Shown here piece by piece: positions 34,260 through 42,162 of a DNA stretch of 64,000 nucleotides; position 1 is the stretch's first letter, and each line of letters opens with the position of its first letter. The notes below the pieces were generated by a model. It did no database searches and was not told the DNA's origin. It saw only the letters and a program-made list of their open reading frames with translations. A program made the position numbers and the translations under genes. Location: contig CALLBO010000041.1 in NCBI GenBank assembly GCA_937998875.1, forward strand, positions 61,731 through 125,730. Reading direction: 5' to 3'. This DNA is from an uncultured Granulosicoccaceae bacterium (GTDB lineage Bacteria > Pseudomonadota > Gammaproteobacteria > Granulosicoccales > Granulosicoccaceae).

Positions 34260-34372
34260 TCAAGCAGAAGTCGATCAATTCCTGCCGCAGAGCGCTGCAA
34301 TCGGACTGCCCACTATACTTTTACTACCTGGGCGGGTTTAGGGAATTGCGAGGCAAATTTATTAGCTGAGCG

Positions 34373-36097
34373 TTAAAGTGGAGGGCAACTCGACCGGGTG
34401 TCCGGGTTCCAGCCCCAGCCGTTATAGAGATCAGCATCGGAATAGTCACAGCCGGAATTGGTATCGGGTGGACACGAAGCATTGTTGACCGGATCCCATC
34501 CCCAGCCGTTGTTCAGGGCCGCTGCAGTGTAGTCACAGGTATCATCTACGACCCCATCATCTACGACCCCATCATCTACAACTCCATCATCTACAACCCC
34601 GGGGTCTGAAGACACTGAGCACGATGCCGTACCGTTCCAGCCCCAACCATCACCATCAGTATCGACACAGTTGTTCTGAATACGATCACCGTCTGACATG
34701 ACTGACACATCAAACACGTATACCGAGCCCTGTTTGAAAATACCACTCGTTAAACTGGGTGCTCCTACTACAGCCGTATCATCATGTAAACGGACTCTGC
34801 TGAATCCGGCAGGGTCGCTTAAACTGGGCCTGAGGGTATTGTGCAAAACCCAAGTGGTGTCATCTTGTTGTTTATAAATGAGTATGGCTTTGTCACTGAA
34901 GAAAGAGCCGTTGCCAGCGTCAAAGATAACCGGCAGTGCCAGGGTGTCTCCATCCAGCACCGGTCGTGAAATATAATAACCGGCAAGATTGGCAGGTAGT
35001 GCTATTTCGGTTCTACCAGAGCGTTCACCGTTTGCGCCCAGCTGGTAGGTATACAAATTCAGTTGAAGTATGTTCTCTGCTGTTTCTACACTATGATTTA
35101 CAACGAAGGTTTGGTTGTCATGAGTGAAATAAAAACCATTGGATGGCAGTTCGGACGGTGGTTGATATCGTCCTGTCTCATTCCAAACGCCAAACGATGT
35201 TTGTTTAAAGAGGTAAGCACCTTCTGGTGAAGAGCCTCCACTGATAATTGCAAGATTACTTGCAGACAGAGAAATATTGTCGCCGAAGGTTTTTATCCCT
35301 GGAGCAATGCGCTGGATCTTGGTTTCCTCGATCCAGTTTCCATCCGCTTGGCGGCTAAAAACATAAACCGAGCCAGAATCATTAGGATTAAGTTGGATTC
35401 CTGGTGGGCCCGGCGGATCTTCATCCTCGTCGGTAGAGATCAAAATGGTATTGCCGGCTAGCGCCAGCCTGCGACCAAACCGCATAGCGGGTTCTGCATC
35501 CGATGGAATTAGCTTTGCTGTCTGGCTCCAGGTACCGCTGTTACCAGTTCTTTCGAAGATATACACAACTCCCGATCCACGACTATAACCATCCTGGCGA
35601 TTACCGCTCTGGGCACTAATAGCCAGCGTGCTTCCATCAAGGATAATATTTGAACCAAAAGAGTCTCGTGCGTCATAGTCCTCATCTGAGAACAATATGG
35701 CTTCTTCCACCCATTGATCAGCGGCATTGCGTTTAATGATCGTCACACGGGCTGGTAATCTCTCGAAATTGGAAGCTGAGGTAGTAACTACCATGGTGTC
35801 ACCGTCAATACTCACCCATTGCCCGAATTCTGCTACGTCGCCTTCTGTTGAAGTTAGTCTCGCTGTTTGGCCTTCCACTGCTCCAATGAATGGCGGGCAA
35901 TTGCCTGACCCATTCCAGCCCCATCCATCTCCATCAAAATCAACACAGGAGGGATCATCTGGCATTGCGTTAAGAATATCTGCCTGGGCTTGCGTAAGAG
36001 ATCCAGCCAATACACACAACAAAGGTAATGTAGATAGCCTAACTGTTCTAATTTCCAAAGAAAGAAACATTGTGAGACTCCGTCTAATGGCTGTCAT
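34373..36097 (-). CDS. Secreted protein with FG-GAP/beta-propeller-like repeats and four GWGW modules
   Basis: This is a large exported protein (574 aa from the ATG at 36097; a later ATG lies at 36070). A signal peptide ends at TQAQA. A first module CVDFDGDGWGWNGSGNCPP follows. A central region of about 400 residues consists of repeated blades with GSVYVF/GVVYIF and FGSNIILDGSTLAIS motifs, as in FG-GAP or integrin-like propellers. The C-terminal part has three more GWGW modules (CVDTDGDGWGWNGTASC, CDYTAAALNNGWGWDP and CDYSDADLYNGWGWNP). A four-unit GVVDD linker separates them. Cysteine/GWGW modules resemble small carbohydrate-binding modules, so attachment to polysaccharide is likely. Frames upstream of 36097 run into the inverted-repeat element and are not part of the gene. 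Confidence 0.75.
   Translation of the reverse strand: MTAIRRSLTMFLSLEIRTVRLSTLPLLCVLAGSLTQAQADILNAMPDDPSCVDFDGDGWGWNGSGNCPPFIGAVEGQTARLTSTEGDVAEFGQWVSIDGDTMVVTTSASNFERLPARVTIIKRNAADQWVEEAILFSDEDYDARDSFGSNIILDGSTLAISAQSGNRQDGYSRGSGVVYIFERTGNSGTWSQTAKLIPSDAEPAMRFGRRLALAGNTILISTDEDEDPPGPPGIQLNPNDSGSVYVFSRQADGNWIEETKIQRIAPGIKTFGDNISLSASNLAIISGGSSPEGAYLFKQTSFGVWNETGRYQPPSELPSNGFYFTHDNQTFVVNHSVETAENILQLNLYTYQLGANGERSGRTEIALPANLAGYYISRPVLDGDTLALPVIFDAGNGSFFSDKAILIYKQQDDTTWVLHNTLRPSLSDPAGFSRVRLHDDTAVVGAPSLTSGIFKQGSVYVFDVSVMSDGDRIQNNCVDTDGDGWGWNGTASCSVSSDPGVVDDGVVDDGVVDDGVVDDTCDYTAAALNNGWGWDPVNNASCPPDTNSGCDYSDADLYNGWGWNPDTRSSCPPL
34541..34600 (-). repeat. Four tandem 15-bp repeats encoding a GVVDD linker
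   Basis: Four copies of a 15-nt unit (plus-strand form ATCATCTACRACYCC) lie end to end inside the GWGW protein gene. Two copies are identical and two differ by one or two bases. Each adds five residues, so copy number can change without frameshift. The acidic linker separates the propeller-like part from the last two GWGW modules. Confidence 0.85.
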
Positions 36098-36102
36098 ATT
36101 TT

Positions 36103-36243
36103 CGTAGGGGGGATAAGCGTAAAGCGCATCCACCAGATGGCGCTACATAGTTTACAACTAATTATATCGCTACATTGACCAATTAATTAGGCATTTGACG
36201 TACTGCGCATTGGTGGATGCGCTTTACGCTTATCCCCCCTACG
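36103..36243. mobile_element. 141-bp MITE-like element with perfect 33-bp terminal inverted repeats
   Basis: The left arm at 36103-36135 begins CGTAGGGGGGATAAGCG and ends CATCCACCA. It is the exact reverse complement of the right arm at 36211-36243 over all 33 bases. About 75 bp of A/T-rich sequence lies between them, without coding capacity. No clear target-site duplication is seen. The arm sequence resembles the widespread GTGGATGCGC...TTATCCACCCTAC repeats of proteobacterial intergenic regions (recalled, not searched). The element sits just upstream of the GWGW protein gene and could also form a long stem in RNA. Confidence 0.75.
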
Positions 36244-36330
36244 GTGACGTTTTGAACGATATTGCTAAGAGCTTCATTTGAAAGTATGTGAGAGCAGTTA
36301 TCATTACAGCGCAAAGAATTTAAATGATTG

Positions 36331-37641
36331 CTACATACCACCAAATTGCTTTTCCATCTCAAGACGAATACTCACGGCTGTTAACGACTCATCCACTTCA
36401 ACATCCTGCCATGTTATCGGCTGATTCATTGCAATCGGATTCTTGAGTTTAAAACCGTGTGCGAGACCAATTGGAAGGCCTCCGATTTTTAAGGAACTTG
36501 CAGCACGATAGAGTTTCCCCCAGACGGTATGTCCACCTTCACCATCGAGCACTTCACCGGGTGCCAGGTCCCGTTTTGCGGTGGCGACGACATCTGCGCT
36601 GAAATCCTGAGTAGCACCTGTTGGTGTATTTAACAACGCTGCAGACAGAATAGACATGTTGAGTTCCAGCCCAATCAAATGGAATGGCTTATACATAGCG
36701 GAGTAGCGTCCGGTGGAATCGGTATTCATGCCATACTGCGTAAAGCAGGCTGCTGCATAATCATTCGGCGCTTCAATCACAACATAGACTCCCCAGCGCA
36801 GATCTTTAAAAACCGGTCGGCCATCTCGCTCAAGAGATGAGACTACTTCAACACAGCCTTTTTCAGGTAACTGACCACCGTCGCATTCCGGTCTTAGTAT
36901 ATGAGCCAGGTCATCCATACCTGCCGGTGGAAACTGCAATCCGTCTCGCGGTACCGCAAGACCTGTAGCATTGGCAATGGCTGCCATCTCTAATGCAGAC
37001 TTGGTTCCGTCAAGAAAACTGTTAAACATCTGGGCGTTCATGCCGGCGTCGGCTGCCTGCTCAGCCGTTAAACCATAGTGATCCCAAACAGTATCGGGAG
37101 TAGAGGCATGATAAGCCGGTAGATACTTGGTACCTTTGCCTGCGGCAACAACGTTAAATCCGGTTGATCGTGCCCATTCAACCAGCTCGCAGGTTAGCGC
37201 CGGTTGATCCCCATACGACATCGAATAGACAACACCGGCGCTGCGCGCTTCCTGTGCCAGGAGTGCACCGGCCAGAACATCCGCTTCGACATTCACCATT
37301 ACGATATGGCGACCGTTGTTTATTGCGGCACGTGCATGAGTAAGTCCGACCACGGGATTGCCGGTTGCTTCAACAACCACATCAACTGTGTCGCTCTCAA
37401 CCAGGGTTAATGCATCGTCAACAAATCGAGTTTGACTTACCTGTTCGTTTGTCCAGCCAACGGTCATGCAAGACTGCTTAGCCGCCGCAGGATCAAGATC
37501 CGCGATTACCGTAACTTCAAGGCCTGGCGTGTTCGGTACCTGCGAAAGGAACATTGAGCCGAACTTGCCTGCGCCAATCAATCCGACGCGAACAGGTTTC
37601 TGCGCCGCAGCTCGGGCCAGTAGTTCGTTGTAAATAAACAT
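36331..37641 (-). CDS. NAD(P)-dependent homoserine-dehydrogenase-like oxidoreductase with C-terminal SAF-like domain
   Basis: This is a protein of about 436 aa with a Rossmann motif VRVGLIGAGKFGSMF at residues 17-31. VVVEATGNPVVGLTHARAAI marks a homoserine-dehydrogenase/aspartate-semialdehyde-type NAD domain. The last 90 residues (KRDLAPGEVLDGEGGHTVWG onwards) look like an SAF/antifreeze-like domain, as found in a group of predicted sugar-acid oxidoreductases. The ATG at 37641 is preferred because homology-like sequence begins there; the longer frame to 37722 adds unrelated residues. It is divergent from the EctD-like dioxygenase gene with about 195 bp between the starts. The reaction is unknown. 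Confidence 0.8.
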   Translation of the reverse strand: MFIYNELLARAAAQKPVRVGLIGAGKFGSMFLSQVPNTPGLEVTVIADLDPAAAKQSCMTVGWTNEQVSQTRFVDDALTLVESDTVDVVVEATGNPVVGLTHARAAINNGRHIVMVNVEADVLAGALLAQEARSAGVVYSMSYGDQPALTCELVEWARSTGFNVVAAGKGTKYLPAYHASTPDTVWDHYGLTAEQAADAGMNAQMFNSFLDGTKSALEMAAIANATGLAVPRDGLQFPPAGMDDLAHILRPECDGGQLPEKGCVEVVSSLERDGRPVFKDLRWGVYVVIEAPNDYAAACFTQYGMNTDSTGRYSAMYKPFHLIGLELNMSILSAALLNTPTGATQDFSADVVATAKRDLAPGEVLDGEGGHTVWGKLYRAASSLKIGGLPIGLAHGFKLKNPIAMNQPITWQDVEVDESLTAVSIRLEMEKQFGGM

Positions 37642-37835
37642 GGTTCCAGCGCCTTGACTGCACAGCCTGATATATGGAATTCTGAACCGAGAATGCGATA
37701 AGCGGATACCGGTGTCAAACACGCACTAAATGGAATTCACCGGAATCATTACTCGACGTGCTTGTGACTGGCGCTCACATAACCTGCAGTATTTCCTGAA
37801 GTGTATAATCAACACATCGATTTGAGGATCAACCT

Positions 37836-38636
37836 GTGCAACTAACAAACAAACAAGTTAAGCAGTTTGCCGATGAAGGATGGATATTTTTACCTGAATG
37901 CTTCACTGAAGAAGAAGTTGCAGTACTCAAGGTTGAAGCTGAAAATATTTACGATGAAGACCGCCCGGAGGTATGGCGAGAAACATCAGGTGCACCGCGA
38001 ACCGCTTTTGCGGCCCATACCTACAACGAAGCCTTTGGCATACTCGGTCGCCATCCACGCCTGATTGAACCACTTGAGCAGGTGTTTGGTGAAAAAGTGT
38101 ACATGCACCAATACAAAATCAATGCAAAGGCCAAGTTCACCGGTGATGTCTGGCAATGGCATCAGGACTACGGCACCTGGGCGCGTGACGATGGCATGCC
38201 GGAGCCACGTGCCATGAACATAGCCGTATTTCTGGATGAGGTGTTTCCGTTCAATGGCCCGCTGATGTTGATACCACAAAGTCACAAGCATGGTGTGCTG
38301 GATGCCGGTCACGATACTTCAACCACCAGTTACCCGCTGTGGACGCTGGACGATAAGTCGGTAGAGGAATTAGTTGATCAGGGTGGCTTGATTGCACCAA
38401 CAGGTAAGCCCGGTAGTGTTTTAATGTTTCATGGCAATCTGGTGCATGGATCAGCTGGCAATATAACACCGTTTCCGCGCAAGATCGTATACCTGACACT
38501 CAATGCTGTATCGAACTACATCCGCAAACCCACTCGTGAAGAATGGATTGCGCATCAGGACTTTGCGCCAATTGAGAGCTGTACAGATGATGCGCTACAG
38601 AACTATGCGAGAGCGTATTTGCAGGAAGTTATTTAA
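37836..38636 (+). CDS. Phytanoyl-CoA dioxygenase (PhyH) family Fe/2OG oxygenase, EctD-like
   Basis: This is a 266-aa non-heme iron oxygenase. Iron ligands His109 and Asp111 lie in WQWHQDYGTW, and the distal His204 in GNLVHGSAGN. A basic residue at Arg215 can bind 2-oxoglutarate. WHQDYGTWARDDGMPEPRA and NGPLMLIPQSHKHG parallel the ectoine-hydroxylase signature, but the first part differs (Q for S, Y for F). The protein is also shorter than EctD and no ectoine genes are present. A GTG start lies 6 nt after GAGGAT. It precedes preT by 71 nt on the same strand, raising the possibility of a role in pyrimidine use. Confidence 0.85.
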   Translation: MQLTNKQVKQFADEGWIFLPECFTEEEVAVLKVEAENIYDEDRPEVWRETSGAPRTAFAAHTYNEAFGILGRHPRLIEPLEQVFGEKVYMHQYKINAKAKFTGDVWQWHQDYGTWARDDGMPEPRAMNIAVFLDEVFPFNGPLMLIPQSHKHGVLDAGHDTSTTSYPLWTLDDKSVEELVDQGGLIAPTGKPGSVLMFHGNLVHGSAGNITPFPRKIVYLTLNAVSNYIRKPTREEWIAHQDFAPIESCTDDALQNYARAYLQEVI

Positions 38637-38707
38637 ATAGAATAAATTTACCATTTGATCAAAAAATATGGCAATCTCTGTCTTGAGACACCGACAGAGG
38701 GGACAAC

Positions 38708-40045
38708 ATGGCAGAGTCGACTCGTACTCCCGGAGTCGCACCCGGGCGACTGGATACCGCAACACTGGAAACGAATTTTGCCGACCTGCATGGTGCGTTG
38801 GAACCGCATGAGGCGCAAGTGGCGGCAGACAGGTGCTACTTTTGTCATGACGCTCCATGTGTCACTGCCTGTCCTACCACAATTGATATTCCGCTGTTCA
38901 TAAGGCAGATAGCCACCGGTACACCGAAGGCGGCTGCCAAAACTATATTTGATCAAAATATCCTTGGCGGCATGTGCGCCCGGGTTTGCCCGACTGAAAC
39001 TCTGTGCGAAGAGGCGTGTGTGCGCGAGGCAGCAGAGGGCAAGCCGGTAGACATCGGTCGCTTGCAGCGTTTTGCGACAGATACGCTAATGAATGAGGGT
39101 AAGCAGCCTTATAGTCGTGCTGCCGCAACGGGTAAAAAAGTTGCTGTTGTCGGCGCAGGACCGGCGGGATTAAGCTGCGCCCATCGACTCGCCATGTACG
39201 GGCATGATGTGGTCATTTTCGACGCCAAAGACAAGCCTGGCGGTTTGAATGAATACGGCATCGCTGCATACAAATCGGTTAATAACTTTGCCAACAATGA
39301 AGTTGCATGGTTACTCTCTATTGGTGGTATAGAGATCAAACAAGGGCAGGCAATAGGCAGCGACATCGCCCTTGCCGATCTACAAAATGAATACGATGCC
39401 GTTTTTCTTGGTGTCGGGCTCGACGGTACAAATAAACTTGCGGTACCAGGTGCCGAGCTAAACCATGTCACCGATGCAGTGCAGTTTATTGCCGATGTTC
39501 GCCAGTCAGAAGACTACACAGACGTTGCAGTGGGTCGGCATGTTGTTGTGATTGGTGGTGGTATGACGGCAATAGATGCTGCAGTACAAGCGAGGCTTCT
39601 GGGTGCTGAAAATGTCACTATTGCTTACCGGCGTGATCAGGAAAACATGAACGCCAGCAGGTGGGAGCAGGAACTGGCCGCCGCTAAAGGATGCAATATT
39701 TTACCTCACCTGCAGCCGGTTTCTATTGAAGGCAAGGGGGAGGTCACCTCCATTACCCTTGAATACACCGATGCAACGACAGACGGGTTAAAAGGTACCG
39801 GTGAAACGGTAACACTGAATGCTGATCAGGTTTTAATGGCTGTTGGGCAAACGCTTGAAGGTCAGCCTGCGGGTCTTTCTCTATCGGGCAGCAAAATACA
39901 AGTCGATAGTGCGGGTAGAACCAGTGTCGATGGTATCTGGGCAGGCGGTGACTGTGCCAGCGGCGGCGATGATCTTACGGTGACTGCGGTTGCCGAAGGA
40001 CGCGATGCCGCAGAAGATATACACAAACAACTCATATCAAACTGA
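38708..40045 (+). CDS. preT: Dihydropyrimidine dehydrogenase, NAD(P)-binding subunit PreT
   Basis: This is a 445-aa FAD/Fe-S subunit equivalent to the N-terminal half of mammalian DPD. Cysteines 43, 46, 51 and 55 (CYFCHDAPCVTACP) and 90, 94, 100 and 104 (CARVCPTETLCEEAC) fit the two [4Fe-4S] clusters of the family. FAD binding is at VVGAGPAGLSC (about 148-158) and the NAD(P) motif is VVIGGGMTAIDAA (about 278). It passes electrons between NAD(P)H and PreA during reduction of uracil or thymine to the 5,6-dihydro base. GAGGGG precedes the ATG. preA follows after 26 nt. Confidence 0.96.
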   Translation: MAESTRTPGVAPGRLDTATLETNFADLHGALEPHEAQVAADRCYFCHDAPCVTACPTTIDIPLFIRQIATGTPKAAAKTIFDQNILGGMCARVCPTETLCEEACVREAAEGKPVDIGRLQRFATDTLMNEGKQPYSRAAATGKKVAVVGAGPAGLSCAHRLAMYGHDVVIFDAKDKPGGLNEYGIAAYKSVNNFANNEVAWLLSIGGIEIKQGQAIGSDIALADLQNEYDAVFLGVGLDGTNKLAVPGAELNHVTDAVQFIADVRQSEDYTDVAVGRHVVVIGGGMTAIDAAVQARLLGAENVTIAYRRDQENMNASRWEQELAAAKGCNILPHLQPVSIEGKGEVTSITLEYTDATTDGLKGTGETVTLNADQVLMAVGQTLEGQPAGLSLSGSKIQVDSAGRTSVDGIWAGGDCASGGDDLTVTAVAEGRDAAEDIHKQLISN

Positions 40046-40071
40046 TAACAACGGACTCATAAGGAGGAACT

Positions 40072-41376
40072 ATGGCAGATCTGACAACTGAGTTTCTGGG
40101 TATCCGTACCCCCAATCCTTTCTGGCTGGCTTCAGCGCCACCAACAGACAAAGAATACAATGTACGTCGTGCATTCGAAGCCGGATGGGGCGGGGTGGTG
40201 TGGAAAACACTGGGTTCTGACGGACCGCCAATCGTTAATGTAAACGGTGCGCGGTACGGTGCAATCTGGGGGGCTGACCGACGCCTGCTCGGGCTTAATA
40301 ATATCGAGTTGATTACCGACCGGCCGCTGCAGATTAATCTCGATGAGATTAAACAACTCAAACAGGAATATCCCGATCGTGCCATCATCGTTTCGTTGAT
40401 GGTGCCGTGTGAAGAGCAGGCATGGAAAGATATTCTGGCCCGCGTTGATGAAACCGGAGCGGACGGTATTGAGCTTAACTTCGGTTGCCCGCACGGCATG
40501 GCAGAGCGCGGCATGGGGTCGGCCGTTGGTCAGGTACCGGAGTACATTGAAATGGTGACTCGATGGTGTAAGGAAAACTACGACAAACCGGTGATCGTCA
40601 AGCTTACCCCTAATATCACAGACATTCGTTTTGCGGCGCGTGCTGCCAAAGCCGGTGGCGCAGATGCGGTAAGTTTAATTAACACGATTAACTCAATTAC
40701 CTCAGTCAACCTCGACACCATGTCACCGGAGCCATCAATTGACGGTAAGGGCACTCATGGCGGTTACTGTGGTCCTGCGGTAAAGCCAATCTGTATGCAC
40801 ATGGTGGCAGAGATTGCGCGTGATGATGAAACTTCTGGTTTTCCGATCTCTGCCATTGGTGGTGTCACGACCTGGCGCGATGCAGCCGAGTATATGGTAA
40901 CCGGTGCAGGCAATGTGCAGGTGTGTACAGCTGCGATGACTTACGGCTTTAAAATTGTGGAAGAGATGATTAGCGGACTGTCAGACTGGATGGACAGCAA
41001 GGGCTATACAAGTACTTCAGAATTTATGGGTCAGGCGGTTCCCAATGTCACAGATTGGCAGTATCTCAATTTAAACTATGTTGCCAAAGCAAAAATAGAT
41101 CAGGACTCGTGTATCAAGTGTGGTCGGTGTTTTGCCGCCTGCGAAGACACGTCTCATCAGGCAATCTGGATGAAAGAAGGCCGTGTATTTGAAGTTAACG
41201 ATGCCGAATGCGTTGCGTGCAACTTGTGCGTTAACGTCTGCCCGGTTGAAGACTGCATCACCATGGAGCCGATGGCAGCTGGTGAAACAGATCCGCGTAC
41301 CGGCAAAGAAGTAGTGGCTGAGTATGGCAACTGGACAACGCATCCGAACAACCCGAGCGTTTTTGAAAAAGCATGA
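40072..41376 (+). CDS. preA: Dihydropyrimidine dehydrogenase, catalytic subunit PreA
   Basis: This is a 434-aa catalytic subunit with an FMN-binding TIM barrel like dihydroorotate dehydrogenase (residues 1-320; FGIRTPNPFWLASAPPTDKE-like start, NFGCPHGMAERGMG, SAIGGVTTWRDAAEY). A C-terminal two-cluster ferredoxin domain reads CIKCGRCFAACEDTSHQ and CVACNLCVNVCP. It reduces uracil and thymine with electrons from PreT. AGGAGG lies just before the ATG. The gene is convergent with rutR, with only an 18-bp gap and no obvious terminator there. Confidence 0.96.
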   Translation: MADLTTEFLGIRTPNPFWLASAPPTDKEYNVRRAFEAGWGGVVWKTLGSDGPPIVNVNGARYGAIWGADRRLLGLNNIELITDRPLQINLDEIKQLKQEYPDRAIIVSLMVPCEEQAWKDILARVDETGADGIELNFGCPHGMAERGMGSAVGQVPEYIEMVTRWCKENYDKPVIVKLTPNITDIRFAARAAKAGGADAVSLINTINSITSVNLDTMSPEPSIDGKGTHGGYCGPAVKPICMHMVAEIARDDETSGFPISAIGGVTTWRDAAEYMVTGAGNVQVCTAAMTYGFKIVEEMISGLSDWMDSKGYTSTSEFMGQAVPNVTDWQYLNLNYVAKAKIDQDSCIKCGRCFAACEDTSHQAIWMKEGRVFEVNDAECVACNLCVNVCPVEDCITMEPMAAGETDPRTGKEVVAEYGNWTTHPNNPSVFEKA

Positions 41377-41394
41377 GTTTATTGCAGGATAAAA

Positions 41395-42048
41395 TTACAC
41401 CTGCAGCATGCGGGAAAACAAAGTTACCAGATAGGCCTCGGCATCTGCGTAGGGATCTTTGTCGGCTCCCAGTACAGCATGTACCTGAGCGTCAAAGTCA
41501 GCGTAGTGCTGTGTTAGCGACCAGATAGAGAAGATAAGATGCACGGGGTCGACATCGCGAATCTTACCTGCCGCAATCCAGCGCTGGATCAACAAGGCTT
41601 TTTCATCGACAAGTTGCTTCAATTCGCTGCCAAGAAAATGATGCATTCGAGGTGCGCCCTGCAAAATTTCGTTGGCGAAAAGCCTGCTTTCCCGTGGGTA
41701 GTCGCGGCTCATCGCCAGCTTGCGCTTAACGTAATCAAGAATATTATCCAGTGGTTCACCGTTGTCTTGCAACGCGCGCAACGGATCGAGCCAGGTTTCG
41801 ACAAGCTTCTCAAGCAATGCGGTATGAATCGCTTCTTTGGATTCAAAGTAGTAGAGCAGGTTAGGTTTCGACATGCCGGCTTCAAGTGCTATCTGATCAA
41901 GCGTCGCACCACGAAATCCCTGTGCCGAAAAAACCGACAACGCAGCCGCATATATTTGCGCTGTCTTTTCTTTTTGTATGCGCGTTTGCGCTTTGCCGTT
42001 TGCTTCTTGTCGCATACTGACGTTATTAGACGTTTCGTTACAAGACAT
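41395..42048 (-). CDS. rutR: TetR-family regulator, RutR-like (pyrimidine-responsive)
   Basis: This is a 217-aa TetR-family regulator. After a polar 25-residue N-terminus comes a helix-turn-helix domain (IYAAALSVFSAQGFRGATLD, QIALEAGMSKPNLLYYF). The C-terminal part contains SRLFANEILQGAPRMHHFLG and FSIWSLTQHYADF, the ligand-binding region of RutR proteins. RutR senses uracil/thymine and controls pyrimidine catabolism. It lies inside the pyrimidine locus, divergent from the amidohydrolase gene, with a 114-bp intergenic region carrying inverted repeats. The exact effector is assigned by family and context. Confidence 0.9.
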   Translation of the reverse strand: MSCNETSNNVSMRQEANGKAQTRIQKEKTAQIYAAALSVFSAQGFRGATLDQIALEAGMSKPNLLYYFESKEAIHTALLEKLVETWLDPLRALQDNGEPLDNILDYVKRKLAMSRDYPRESRLFANEILQGAPRMHHFLGSELKQLVDEKALLIQRWIAAGKIRDVDPVHLIFSIWSLTQHYADFDAQVHAVLGADKDPYADAEAYLVTLFSRMLQV

Positions 42049-42070
42049 ACTATCGACAATTTGTTACCCG

Positions 42071-42114
42071 GGTGAGTTTTTTTCACCAGGTTCGCAAGTT
42101 GAACAATTGCTTGC
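42071..42114. promoter_or_regulatory. Possible operator region between rutR and the amidohydrolase gene
   Basis: Two short dyads lie in the divergent promoter region: GGTGA (42071-42075) with TCACC (42083-42087), and GCAAG (42094-42098) with CTTGC (42110-42114). Neither matches the E. coli RutR palindrome closely. They are listed as candidates because a divergent regulator needs a site here. Confidence 0.25.
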
Positions 42115-42162
42115 TTTGCTGTTGAATAAAAGTAAGTTCGCTAAACCGTCAGGAGGATTGAC

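Noticed and set aside
34096..34341. Plus-strand frame whose end (AEVDQFLPQSAAIGLPTILL) looks vaguely like a thioredoxin/DsbD tail
   Set aside because: The match is short, without a Cys pair, and most of the frame is antisense to the frameshifted lipoprotein gene; probably chance.
36098..36133. N-terminal extension of the GWGW protein (MDALYAYPPYEN)
   Set aside because: These codons are translated from the arm of the inverted-repeat element; a signal peptide starts downstream.
37836..38636. Ectoine hydroxylase EctD
   Set aside because: The signature deviates (WHQDYGTW), the protein is short and ectABC are absent.
38654..38663. TTTGATCAAA palindrome before preT as a RutR operator
   Set aside because: It does not match the known TTGACC..GGTCAA-type site well and such short palindromes arise by chance in A/T-rich DNA.
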